From assembly GCA_021018815.1 (NCBI GenBank), contig JAITYX010000063.1:3204001-3268000 (forward strand): DNA of 64,000 nt, read 5' to 3'. This document shows positions 49,362-62,720 of the stretch, in pieces. Source of the stretch: Talinum fruticosum. Its lineage: Eukaryota > Streptophyta > Magnoliopsida > Caryophyllales > Talinaceae. Each line of letters starts with the position of its first letter. Positions within the stretch are counted from its first letter, which is position 1. The position numbers were made by a program, and so were the translations under genes. The notes under the pieces were generated by a model, which worked only from the letters and a program-made list of their open reading frames with translations, did no database searches and was not told where the DNA came from.

Positions 49362-50538
49362 GGAACGTCTATTATACCCATAAATTATTGTATCTTATAT
49401 TTTTAGCACAAATGGTTGTATACTTGTATATTTTTTGGTTATGCAAGATTTTATTGAAAAATTTAACGAGTACACATAAGTTGGAAATCAAATTTGTGAA
49501 ACTTAAAACATAGTATACAATAATTTTAAGGGGCATTGTGGACCATTTGAAGCTGAGCAATTATCATGCCTATATTGTGTGATATTTCTACTACTTTAAC
49601 TTCGCATGCAAAATGCAAAATTCTTAAAGAGATATGTAGAAGAAGGGCATGCATGCAATTGTAGAAAAATGTGATGAAAATTTTAATAGCCGCAAATCTA
49701 AATTTTAGCCACGAATCTGTAAAACTTGAAACACATGGTAGTTAATAGCCCTAAAGAAGCCAAAGAACTTGGAGGAAATAGGATAGGATAGGATATCCAA
49801 TGAATCATTCTTGCATCGTAGTTATAATTTGTATGAAGCAAAATTTCTCAGTACTTAAATTACATTTTTTTTAGGGTTGGGGGGAGGGAGGGGGGCACTT
49901 ATGCTCATCCATGTATATAATTACACCTACAATTTCGCGCCCATCAAGAATACCAATTACAAATTTTCCCAGAGAGAATCTCCTACCCTTCAGGGCAGAA
50001 GCATAAATACATGATTAGTTCCGTAAATTTCATCGCATTGACCATAGTGGAATCCTCTACTAAAATATATCCCTGATTTAACAGGGCACTGCATCGAATA
50101 TAACAAATGCAGGAAGGTACAACCGGACTACGGACGTCACCCATCAGATGTTTCAACAATATGTATGTGCGTTTTTGCAGTTATAACCACTTAGACGTCC
50201 GCTTCTATATCGATTCCACCCCCATATTCTGCCAACTTCGGGTGAAGAATCTTAGCAGGCCTGATCAGACCTACATATCCCTGTCCTTCGAGGTTAAGAG
50301 TGTATACAACTAGATCCTTAGGCTTCTTTTCACCGTAACTTCGCCCTCCCTCAAAACACATCCCAATGAACATTATTCCATAGATATGCCCTTAAGCTTG
50401 AGTGCATCTCTCCCTTGAGAACCCACTTGGACAAGAATTATAAAGAGTGGCCACCACTCAAGTTGGTTTTCCCGCAATTTTACAAGCAGACGACGCTTGA
50501 AGGTAATCGAGAACAAAACGGTAATGAAGCTTGAGTGA
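49362..50538. other. 3' flank of the DExH helicase gene
   Basis: 49860-50538 likely contains the helicase 3' UTR on the minus strand. A 60-residue minus-strand frame at 50191-50373 resembles no family I know. A short GGATA tandem lies near 49781-49794. Confidence 0.4.
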
Positions 50539-50557
50539 CTACTGACGTTTTGATTTC

Positions 50558-53500
50558 CTACGTTTTCCAAGAAGCTTCAGCATGTTGTCGGTGACATCTG
50601 GAGGAGTCATCATCCTCAATCCCATTTTTGGTGTCGGTGTGAGTCAACCATGCCAGGGCCTCTATGGCAGCATTCTTTTCTGCAAGTTGCTTATTCCTCT
50701 GGGGTTTCCCGACAAACTGCATCCCCTTGAATTCCACTAGTGCCCTGAACTCGTTTGTTTTAAGGTGTTTAGTTTTGTACTTGGGAGGTGTGTGCCCGGC
50801 TCTCATTAACAGGGTTTGTAGCAGGCTCTTAGGGTTTGTTCCACCTTTTGAGAATCGATCAGGGTCTGAAGAATCTTTAGGTTTCCTGCTTTCACGGCCA
50901 AAAACAAATCTCCCTTCACATTGATCACCCAGGATAATTTCCTGAATAGCAAACATAAGATACTTGCCCTCTTTCAAGATGTCGATGGCAGGATCTTCAA
51001 GCTGCATTGACAGGATAACATGGTAAGAGCAATACATAGAAAAACCAACCTAAGATAGAAAGGTCTGCCAAGTATCAGCTGGAATGTCTCCCTATGCGGT
51101 TCAAATGAAAATTCCAATTGTGAAATTCAAAATGTCACAAATGCTAAGATGTTTAGACCATTTCTCTCAAACAGAAGTGTTTTTCAGGAAGCCAAAATTA
51201 CAAAATTCACAACGCCACATCTCTTGTTAAGGGCAACAGCCAAGATTAGGTGTTCTATCTTCTCTTTCAAAATAGAAAAATACTGCAGACTACACGTGGC
51301 GCAATCAGCACTCTGGCACTTTCAGATATTCTCTCACTTTCAGATAATAAAGTCTTTGGGAGTTGTTACAGGAGACCTCAGTTAGAATCCTGCCTACATC
51401 GGCCTTTGTGCCTCACTAGCCCACCCCTTCCCCAAAAGGATAATTGATTATTCAGCAATCAGCACTCTGACACTTTCAGGTTTCAGCATTGCAGTTTTCA
51501 AACATGACTAGATTTCATTCTAATCCAAAGCAAATGCAATCACATAGCAACTAGCAATATCAATCTTGATATATGAACATGCATTCAAGATTGTACAGTT
51601 GAAGCCATGTGCTCCAGTGTGGTACAAACTTATGTCTTTTGGATTTTGTTGGTAAAAATATGCGTGAGAGCTTGAAGGCATAATATTTTTGTGCTCGCCC
51701 CTTTTGTACATGGGTAACACAACCCCTTGATATTCTCTTACTATTTTCTTGTTTACTTACCAAAAAAATGCTGTCTGGAAAGTTTAATAGGGATTACATC
51801 CAATAACGACATCAACTTTATTAAAAAAATTCGCCCACATACTAACCAGCATGTCTATCAATAGAAAAAATCGCAATGGAACTTTTGCTCGCTACATTGC
51901 CTTACATCTCAAATGTGACTTTTATCACTGTTTCCAAATGATTAAGAAACAAATCTACAATAATTTTTCACGTGAATTAAACAATAGTTTCTGCAAAGAC
52001 ACAGAGAGGAAATGCTATGTGAATCTAGATTTAGTCATCTCCATGACCAAGAGCCAAAAAACTCGCCGATCATGACAATAGGAAAAATAAAAAGAAGGGA
52101 AAGGGCCTTTCCAGAAAGAGTAGCACTAATAACGGATTCCTTTCTGCTTGAATGAATCGAACAGACACATTCACTCTTTCCATATGTTTATCAACATATA
52201 TACATAGCCACATATATACATAGTAATGCAATTACTATAACCATCAGCTAACAGCAACCCCCAGCATGGATCCCACCTGACCATCAAACATTATTGGAAT
52301 TTTGAAATAAAATTAAGAGGTTCATTTCCAATTTGAAAGGAGCACAATCACAGTTCAACAAGAGAGACGAGGGGTATAGAGTGTATAGAGTAACCAAATT
52401 GTAGGTTACCTTCTTCTGTAAAAGCTTATCAAGTTCCTCCTTGAGATTGCAGTAGCACTCAGCCAAGTTAGGATCCATGAAGAACTCAACATAGCCATCC
52501 AACATAATCAAGTGCCCTGGCTATAAATAAGAAAACAAAAAATTACAAGGTTTCCAACCTTGAATATTTAAGGGGAGAGACCAAAAATGTAAAGTATCAT
52601 GAGGGCGGCCTGTTTGTTTTTTTTTTTTTTTTGTTTTTTTGGGTGGAGGGGTAACAAATTACCTGGCCCCCACGGCTAAGAGCACCGCCAAAAAGGATCA
52701 ATATTGAATCTGATACACCAGTTGAATCGCGTATGAAAACAGTGTTGACCTTGACTTTTTCTCCAAAAACCAGCCAAGGATACGGAATTGTCTGGTAGCG
52801 TGCATTCACTGAATTCTGAAATAAAATAAACACCACTGAAGGATACGTGGATAACTCAGCAGAAAGAACAGAAAGAAAAACATGATGACCACTGTTACAT
52901 ATAGGTAAACAATAGAAGCTGATCATATAAAAATAAGCCTCACCAAAGCAAATGTGTATCCATGAGATTGGAATGGGACACAAACAAAAACAATGCATCC
53001 AGTTCAAATGTTTTTAGATAAAGAAGAAAGTGTCATGTCTGTAAAGGAGGCGAGATGAAAAGAAAAACCAGGAGGAAAAAATATGAATTGAGAGAGGTAA
53101 ATTGTTTGGATTTCCCATTGAGATGTGGGATTTAATACACTAATCTCTCAATGCAAGGGTTGGCTTAAAATCAGGCTTAAAATCTTATCACTTTTGAACT
53201 TCCCATTCATGCTCCGCAAGACTGTGAAACACACAACATGCAAGAAAGCTTCCAGATCCCCAAGGGTTGGACCTAAGAAAAGGCTTAAAACCTTACCACT
53301 TTTGAGCTCTTAATTTCCATCCATGTCAGCTAGGCAGCTGTGCAAAACACAACACACAAGGAACACCCAATCCCACCGCACCCCCTTCAAAAAAAAAAAA
53401 ACCAACTCTTCTTGTAAAACCTCCAAGGTAATTCCAGACATCATTCTCTGAATCAAGTGAGGTAGTCTACCTCAACTGAGGGATTTTGCAGCAGATATGG

Positions 53501-56313
53501 GGGATAATATGTAAAAAAGCAGATAAGATGTCATGGAAGACAATAATAAATTCATCGTGCTATATACACATAATATCATTGTTCAGGTATTTCAAGATGG
53601 TGATAGACGTTCAATGTACATGTACCCATGTACAATTAAGGGATTTTTGAGATTAACAGAACTTACCGCATAGATTAAAACTTGACCATCATCCTTTGTT
53701 TTGAATGACATTGATGTTTCTCTGTGCTAAATGCATCAAAGATAGTGAATGTCAATTATCTAACTATGGTGAGACCAAGAAATATGCAAGCAGTAGAAAT
53801 AACTCACCACAACAGATGCAATTCCAGGAAAAAGGCCAGAACATATCACTGCACGGACCAAAGACTGGTTATGGCTTAGTTTATTATTTGAGCTGACATC
53901 ATCATCAATTAGACCAGCATCTTTTAAGATGTAACTGAATTGCTTCCGAATGGAATGAATAGCTTGAAGAGTTTGGGCAGAGAGGAAATTCCTCCAGCAA
54001 TACTCATAAGCTGATCCTTCTCTCTCAGCATCTTTCCATCCTTCATATGCTCGAACAAGAGCCATATGATCGCTGTAATCCTTAGCAGAGAATCTGGCTT
54101 TTGCAATCCCAGCTAACTGAGCCAAAGAGACATAGTAATCAGCAGTTAGGATTATAAAAGATCACCAATATCACTTGGTTTAAACTTCGCCAAAGGTGAC
54201 TACGCTAAAAATAATCATAAATTTCTTATCCATATTCTTCATCAAGTGATATTGGTGTAATCAAACTAACGCCACCAGCCCTCCCTTTCAGTTCTAAATA
54301 ATCTAGCAAGACATGTCACCAACAACCAATTTAAGTTTATAGTTTTCCATAAAAACAAATTTAGAAAAGAACTTTCGAAATGAAAATATATCAATGCTTG
54401 TTTTAATATTTATTCTATCTGATCCAACAATTTGATTGCAGAAAAATGTATAGGTTATGATACTTTCAAGTTACTCTTTGTTTTACACTTTTCAAATGAA
54501 CTATTTAAGATTTTGATCAAGTGCTATAGATTAATCTATGCTACCGCATTATTTTTTTTTGCAAATGATCTTTAGGACCTGAGAAACTAATAAATCTTTG
54601 GTTTTTGCTGAAATATTAGCCATCACGACAAAATAGTCTGACAGCAGCTTATTGGTAGGCAACTTGAATGTGAATACAAAAGAGAAGATGAAGGAAGGAA
54701 GAAAAGAAAACACAGCATGCTTACATCCTTTTTGTCTTGCGGTAAAAGAAAAGGGTCTTTGACACTTAGACCTGCCACTATCGTTAGGACAGGATCAAAG
54801 CAGCGGAAGATAGCTCCCATGATAAGCATTTTCCCAAGTTTTGGATCCACAGGAAGCATTGCCAAGTACTTGCCTGATGAAAGACAAAAGCTACAGTAAT
54901 GCGAGTTAATCTCAACCAAAACCTATTCATCTGACAAACAGCTTGACAGACTAACCCAGATTCGTCAAACGCTCATTCTCATCCAAAGCCCCAATCCTTT
55001 TCAGAAAATCAATAGCATTCTGGACCTGCAAAGACAGTCAATAATGACGATCACAAAGGATGAAGCATGAATGAATTCAAGCAAACACTAACTTAACAAC
55101 TTTTAGTCACACATTCACAGTACCACTAGGCAAGAAGCCCCCCCGGGCCCCAAAAAAGAAAGGAAAAAATTTGAAAAATAAAAATAACATCCACTATGGC
55201 AGTAGGGACTTAATGCAGAAAGGAAAGAGAGAAAAAGTGGGAGCTCTTGGAGAAACACTGCAGCAATCCAAGGAAAGTGAATGAGTGAGAAAATTCATTC
55301 ATTACTCATAAGAAGACCAGGAAGGAAGCAGGGGCATAGAGAGGACTAAAATTGATTACAGCAAGACTATTAATGCTTCTCTATATGACAATTTTAAAGA
55401 ATTGTCATTCGTTATCTAATGAGTCACCAAACCCATAAGAAATCTGGAGAATACAAAATTTCAACAGAAGAATACCCACCTGATTCTGCACAGACATCGA
55501 GATATTAGCAGCCTTGCCCACTTCAGGGATGTACAGGATACTACAGGTTTCATATCTATCAAAAATCCAACTTAAGTTGACTTGTCCAGCCCAATGCTCA
55601 TATTTTGGGTTCTTCACTTTTAGGTTCATTAATTTCCTGAATCTCGAGTTTTTCAGCTTACATTTGATTCTTATTTAGTCCTAGAATGAACATTATACCC
55701 ATATCCCATTTTTTTCTTAGTCAAAATCAACAACATCCCCCCAAAGAAAAAAGGTAAAAACACCATTACCACCACCACCACACATACCTACTTTACAAGC
55801 TAAAGTTTCCAGAATGGTCTTCACCAAGCTGGGAAAAGTACTTACCGCCAATGGTTCTGGAGGCTGCAAAGCTGCTGACAGAAATTCAGCAATGCTGCCA
55901 ATTTGCAGACTTTTTATTTGCAAACAAAGAGAATTTAATGGAGTTCTCAGGAGCTCAGGAAGTTGGTAATCAGGGAAAGCTTCGTAAACACATCTGGGAT
56001 ACAAATGGTAGCACTCCCCTGGCTGAACACGACCAGCTCGGCCTCTTCTCTGCAATCCAAGTACAAATCAACAAAATCAAATACCAAAATATGAAGAAAA
56101 ACGGTCAAAATGCACAAACATGTTCTTAACAAAATGCCAAGGGCAATTTCTTTAGTAAGATTTGTCTCCTTAGTCTTCTGAAGTTAGAGGAACCCAACAA
56201 AATCTGTAAAACATCAGCATGCAACAAAAGGCAACTGAACTCACCCTCATATTATCAAATACAACTCATCACAAAGGGTATGAAAGCTTACCAAAAGGAA
56301 AGATATTACTATT

Positions 56314-56354
<41 letters not shown>

Positions 56355-59300
56355 AGAGTTACAGGCTTACAGCCCATATGTAATGTCACATCAGTGCCAC
56401 AGACAGTGTCATAACACAACACAACTCCAACCAACCACAGATCCTCATTAAAGAAAGAAATCCATAGGTAGGCAACCTTACCTCACAAGCGGAGAGGACT
56501 AGAGGAGGTTTTTAAAAGAGCAGAAAAATAACTTTCTGAAAAAATACGTTCTCATTGAGAACCACCAACATTTTAGATTCTGTCAATTTATCAAAAAGAT
56601 AAGGTGAAAGAGGCACCGCAAAAGATGAAGGGAGGCAATGCAGTTACCCTTATCAAATCAAACCAGTGAGCATACGAAAATGCATGGAAGCAAAGAGCTT
56701 AAATGATTGACTAGGGTTTTTCTTCCTTCATTTGATGAGTGACTAGGTACTTAATGTTATCTTCAAGACTGCCAGGATGCACCACTATCAACAACTGAAA
56801 TAACTCATCTTATTAGAAGACAAATGCAGCAGCATAGAGATAGAAAGAAGACTCACACACGGATTTTATAGACATTGAGAAAGCATCTGAAAAATTGTCT
56901 GGGAGGTATTTTAGACAAAGAATATTCCGTTTGCACACATAAGAGTCATAAAAGAAATGTATGAGAGAGGTGAGGCAACTGTAAGGACACTATGTGGGGA
57001 CACAACCTATTGCTATTGGGTTGCACCAAGATATGCGTTAGACCCTTGGACTATTTGTAATAGTCATGGGACAAGTTAACTCAAGGGATCCAGGATGATG
57101 TGCCACAGTGTATACTGTTCGTAAATGATATTATCTAATTGATGAGACAAGGGGAGTGACCACGAAGTTAGAGCTTTGGAGAGAATCCATAGAGTCTAGA
57201 AGCTTTAGATTGAGTATCTTAAAGACAGAATACTTGCAAGGCAAGTTCAATGAGGACGCAGATGGAATTGAAGGAAAAGTCAACATTGGTGCCATTATAA
57301 TACCGAAGGCGGAAAAAGATAACATAGTTAGGGTCATTTATAAACGGAAAGGGGGAATTTACAACAACATTGTTCATGGTAACTGGGGTTGCAGAAATAG
57401 AAGAGCACTTCTGGAGTTTTGAGTGACAACAAGGTCACAAATAAGTTGAAAGACAAAATTTCAACCCACGGTTGTTAGACCAACTTTGTTGTACTGCACA
57501 GAACATTGGCCACTTAAGAGTAACAAACCCAAAAGATGGAAAAAATAAGAATGTTATATCAGATGCGAGATCATATTAGGTTAGGTAAAACAAGTGATAA
57601 GGGATAAGGAGGCAATGGTTCTAAAATATAGGATACTGAGGCTACGAGTTTAGTGCCTCTAGTGCAGTTTTGTATATCACTTTTATTCTCATAAAAACAA
57701 AATCAATGTGCTCAGCTTCCATTTTTCCAGTATTTTGTTAATCTTCACGAACGCACTAGATAATTTGGTCAACCAAGTTACACCATCTTCATCAAGCACT
57801 TTCGAGTTTCCTAGCTTCTACCAGAATTTCATCTGATCCCATGGCACTCCATTCTTCTTTTTGCTTCCTCCTCACTGTTGTCTATCATAATGTACATTCA
57901 ATGTTGAGGTGATGCCCAGGGTGCTATAGCGCCCTCTGACTTCCTTATTAAAGAGGTTGGATAAATGACTCTTCCATCTATCTAACATCATGTCTTCTTC
58001 CACAAACACTACATCATTTCATCTTTAATACATTTCACTCGGTTCAACTCCTTCAACTTCCAAGCCCTAACTTTTGCTATCTGATACATGAGCATCAACA
58101 ATCTAAGCATTCAAGCCAAGTCCAAAAGTTCACCAAAGAACCTAGGCATGTTTTTGGTTACAAGTGCTAAACTTTACCCTCATCACTATCCTGAGAATCT
58201 CTTCCCTCTAAAGGATATTAGGTGCAGCTGATTCACATAACATGCATGATCATGACTGATCCATGTTCATGTCATACAACACGCATGTGCATGGCACAAG
58301 TCGAAGATATTCAAGCCATATTATGTATGTATGTAGGATAAAACAAATAAGATAAAACATACAACTCTAAGATGCATCTCCACATTCTATATGTTTATAG
58401 TTGGCTGGATTGATATCCATGAGTCATGACTTACAGAGTATATGTATTCAATGGGGAAAAAAATGAAACAGATACATGTATTGCAACTACAAGCATATTT
58501 ATAACATACAATATGCGTATTATAAGACAGAATACACAGGTTCAGAACTCATATTTGTCACCTTTAACGTGTGTGCTTTTTATTAATTATGCCTATTAGG
58601 GCCCCTAAACAAGATACAAATACCTTTCTATAATTTTCCAAATTTTAATATCTATTCCATGATAAATTTGAGGTTTACTTTGTAGGCATCTCATCAATAT
58701 AATCAAAAAACATAAAATGAGCAATAATCGTCATAGATTTTTTAAACACTATGTATTTGTTCTATATTAGACATAAAGATATAACAAAAAAAGCAACATA
58801 TAAAATTTTAAAAAATTTAACAAAAAGGGAAAGGACAGTAAAAAAATGCATAAGCACAAAAGACGATTTGTGCCCAGTTTCCATGTATACTGCGGCACAA
58901 GCTCCATCTACCTACTGTGCTCTGCAGTCTACAGCCAAATCCTATATGCTTTAGGCATTCACAACACCCCCCAAAAGAAAAAAAAAAAGAAAAGAAAACA
59001 CCCAAAAAAAAAACAACCCAGATCTCTCCAACTAAGATCACCCCGTACTTCTTTTCAACTCTTGGTGAAAGTCTCTATCCAACTTCCAGACCTTATTCCA
59101 GGAGGTCCTTTTTCCCCTCACTCTTGAATATCAAATCTAGCACAAGAGTCTATGTTGGGTCGTTGGTCACTCATTGGGCAACCCTGTAGGCCTTGCATTC
59201 TAGCTAGGACACTTCTTCTCAGGAGAATGAAGCCGATCATCTGAGTATTCAAGCCCCTGCTCTCGCAATCAGTGTCACATAAAACATAGACATCCAACAT

Positions 59301-61211
59301 TTTGACGTCCCCTGGAGAAGGGGGCTATGTGGTAATATACTTAAAAATAAATAGAAAGTATTTTCAAATAATTAAAAAGCATCCTTGATTAAAGACTCAA
59401 TCTCAGGGCCACTCACTTGCCGAGCAGACGCTTTGGATATCCAAGAAGGCAGCAGACAAGGTGTGTTATTCAAAGCATCATATGTGGTCTCCTTAGCTTT
59501 CCCACAATCAACCACAAAGACTACATCATTGATTGTAATGCTGGCCTCTGCCATGTTTGTAGCCAAAACAATTTTACGCACATTTGGAGGCGGCCTCTCA
59601 AATATCAATCTCTGCAAACAGCAATATAGCAGATCAACATATTAGAAAATGTTAGAAAGGAAAAATGACCAATTGAGTTCAAATTTAATGAAGCAATCCA
59701 TCCCTTCCTCAAACGAAAAGAAACTGAAATACAAGCTATAGAACAGAGAAATACTAAAAATACTAGTGTGACACTCATACGTTGTACACATTTGTGCAGT
59801 TGTTCACCTATTATGTAATTTTCTTTATTTCACACTTTAAACTTGTTCGCCTATTATTCCGTGCAAGTAGAACCCACAATGAAAGTTGTTTTTGTTGTTG
59901 TTGTTGTTGAATAGTTTATTGGAGATTAAAAACATAAAATCCTACACCATTTACAGCTCCAACCTGTTCAAAATTTTTGGTAAAGTACCTTCGATTCTTC
60001 AAGAATCAAGTAGGGAACTTTTCGTAATTTGGGATAGGACATATTCACTATGACTATACTAAATTCAACGAAAATGCAACAAATAAATATATATAAAATA
60101 CATAAGAGCATGTACATCAAATTTACACATAGAAAACTACAAATTTAGTATTGATATATATAAACTAATAAATAGAATTGAAGTTACAATTACAACAAAA
60201 GAGAGATGACACGTAGAAGCAGTTTAGGTCAAAAGAACACTGAAGCGAACCTTTAGAGAGGAATTGCCACCTACACTAGTAAGATTATATAGATGCAGCC
60301 CTTTAACAAGATGGATAACCAATCAATTCTCTCTGGATGTACCGGCAATGATAACCTCAGGCCTATAGATTAATCTAATGCTCAAAATATTGGAATCAAA
60401 GTAAATAATATAGTAAGTCAAAGGATTGCTGATCTATATTTTCACTTACAACATTAAAGATGATAGTTTTGTAAGAATTTTCAAGCTCTTGAATACCATA
60501 TCTTCTGCAAATGGAGTGAGGAGCTAGGTAGTATTTATATACTTCTACAGATTGATTTTAAAACCATTGCATAAGAATATAAGATCGATGGTTGGCGAGT
60601 GTCATTCAGAAAACACATATCGGTTACTAAAGCATTGAACGTCCAAAATTAATCATGAATTATCAAATACCAAGAACCTGAAAGTTCCAAAATTTTCAAC
60701 ATACCAAGCAACTGAAAGCCAAAGATAAAGAATGAAAGCTAATGATAAAAATAACAATGTCAACGCATGAAATTGAACAAAGCCTAATACAAAACCGGTT
60801 GAGTTTTAAATGCCGATAAAATAGTAAACGAGATATTAGCAATTAGAAAAGTTGATAAAATCATTAAGGAAAAAAATTTTAATCATAGTTTCCAACACAA
60901 TTTGAATTTCAGTACGTTATTAGTTCCTTTTTTTTTTTTGATAGCTAGCTAATTCTTGCATAATACTTATGAGGTATTACATTATGCAAAATTGAACTGA
61001 ATGACTTAGATGATGACATAAAAAAATTCCTATTTTAAACTTATGAGGAGATTTATTTGCATCCTTTGCATTACAAGCTCAGATATGTAAATTACTAATC
61101 AATAAGATCATAGCCATGAATTTCATGGCCAAGTTATATTTTAAAAAAGAAATATGAAATGAAGTCAATGATGTGCTAAATAAGCATTCAGGTCTCGACA
61201 CACTGTATGAT

Positions 61212-61242
<31 letters not shown>

Positions 61243-62720
61243 TAGGTTACAAATTTATTAAAAGGGAGGGGGATCAGAGCAGGACCAGTAAGGAAGAATA
61301 AAAAAGGAAAAAAAGAAAGAGAGAGAGATGGCCTACCTGTTCAGATGTAGCCATTGAACCGTGGCAGGTAAGAAGCAAAACCCTGTTAGGGTCTCCTAGC
61401 AAAGGATGCGCCTTAAGTTGTTCCCTCAAACAACTAATATCTTCCCAACCAGTCATGAAAACCAAAACAGCACCAGGGCGCTCCTTCCGACATATATGGC
61501 ATAGGACTGCTTCAATCAAATTAAAGCCAATAGAATCAGGAGACCAACATGACAAAGAATCCCGGGCACGAGGACTATAGTTCTCAAAGCTAGAGTGTTT
61601 TAGTGCCTCCTGTGAAAGCACAAGGAATTATAAGAAACATCAAATCTCAATCTCCATCCATGCATAATCCTATACAATAAGTTAATAAACGAACATATAT
61701 AACCAAAGCAATCCTGAATGGTTCAGGATGCAGACAATAAAACCACCAATGGGCTTCTGCAATACAACTTTACACAAAACTACCAATTGGCTTTTGCAAT
61801 ACAGCTTTACACAAGTGGGCACATTACAAAGGTTATTTTTTCCATGGGAGCAGGAGATAGTATTCTAAATAGCATTTTGAAAACAAAACCAAATATTTTT
61901 TAAAAAACAGAAAAGCAACCAACTTGCATGGAAAGTCATCCTCAAAAAAAAAAATAGCATAGAAAGTCGTTGCAAATTTAAAAATCTCAATTATTTAGAT
62001 GTTTTGGCTTTCTGAAGACTCATTCTTCAATGTTACACAGAAATCATTTCAAAAGCAACTACAACAGGTCAGCGACTCCATGTACTGAAAGCAAAGAAAC
62101 AGGACTAGTACAAGCAAAGCTAGTGATCAAAACATTCTCATGTAAAACAAAATATATGTTGCAAAACCATAAAGGTGCTTCATCATGAATCGCAAGTTAA
62201 AGTATTGGGATAGCATTCTCAACAAATCATTCTACACAATAAAAAAATATACTTAGTAATCTATTATAATAAATAAACTAAAAGCAAGATAAGGTTCAAT
62301 CATATTAGTTATTGCATTGTTCCTCAGCAAGCATCATCTGACTGCACAACTTAAAGCTTAGAATACACGATAACTCTCCTTTAAAAAAAAAAGGAATCCA
62401 AATTAGAGTAATTAGAAAAATTGAACCAAACAGAAATTAGTAGAAGAAAACATCTAAAGTTGCCAACCTAGAAGGATGATGTGATGACAATGTAGAAATC
62501 TAGTTCCCAGAATAGGCCTTATGTAGTAGAATGGATTCAAAGTACAAACCTCAACCAAAGTGGTAATCTGATTCTTTTTTTTCCTGGGCGCCAATTGTTT
62601 TTGTGTCTTCCAAACTTTTTCTTGGCCATAATCATCAATTTGGTTGAACGACGTCAACTTATATCCAGTCGTTTCTAATACATCTTCTAGGAAATGTGCT
62701 CTGACAGGATATGTGAAACC
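50558..62720 (-). CDS. ABO6: DExH-box RNA helicase, C-terminal 712 codons (5' part outside window)
   Basis: Visible exons (minus): 62720-62550, 61609-61337, 59611-59417, 56049-55846, 55025-54956, 54873-54725, 54116-53808, 53726-53667, 52815-52663, 52520-52410, 51001-50558; all GT-AG and in phase. The first RecA domain (motifs I and II) lies beyond 64000. Present are [15 protein letters not shown], motif IV ([11 protein letters not shown]), motif V ([16 protein letters not shown]), motif VI ([12 protein letters not shown]), the HA2 helicase-associated region ([16 protein letters not shown]), the OB-fold ([16 protein letters not shown]) and a dsRNA-binding-like end ([17 protein letters not shown]). 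The ABO6 name rests on family plus its position beside NOL; Arabidopsis ABO6 acts in mitochondrial RNA splicing. The last exon stops at 50558, but a shifted frame from about 50608 reads [21 protein letters not shown] to TAG at 50539, the expected tail, so one base seems extra. Confidence 0.9.
52601..52631. repeat. T-rich homopolymer tract in helicase intron
   Basis: Runs of T broken by single G residues, just outside the exon ending at 52663. On the minus strand this is an A-rich run after the donor site. Confidence 0.6.
56319..56352. repeat. (GA)n microsatellite
   Basis: About 16 GA units in the 3.4-kb helicase intron. Confidence 0.95.
57040..57640 (+). mobile_element. LINE reverse transcriptase C-terminal fragment
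   Basis: Plus strand, antisense to the helicase gene. Through frame shifts it reads [12 protein letters not shown] (the RT active site, normally FADD, here FVND), then [28 protein letters not shown], and further on a [13 protein letters not shown] block and [14 protein letters not shown] block. This is the usual order in plant L1-type RT ends. The altered active site and stops show it is dead. Confidence 0.75.
57660..58110 (-). mobile_element. LINE reverse transcriptase N-terminal fragment, inverted
   Basis: Minus strand. Blocks include LSNLFNKEV near 57950, [10 protein letters not shown] near 57840, [20 protein letters not shown] near 57760, and EKWKLSTLI near 57710. They match the RT region that normally precedes the active site in the same LINE type found at 57040-57640, but here on the opposite strand. 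Several stops. Confidence 0.65.
61213..61244. repeat. (GATA)n microsatellite
   Basis: About eight ATAG/GATA units in the helicase intron, 90 bp from the exon that ends at 61337. Confidence 0.95.

Noticed and set aside
50191..50373. 60-residue minus-strand frame after the helicase stop
   Set aside because: Sits in the probable 3' UTR; the peptide looks ordinary but I recognise no family and see no splice link to the helicase.
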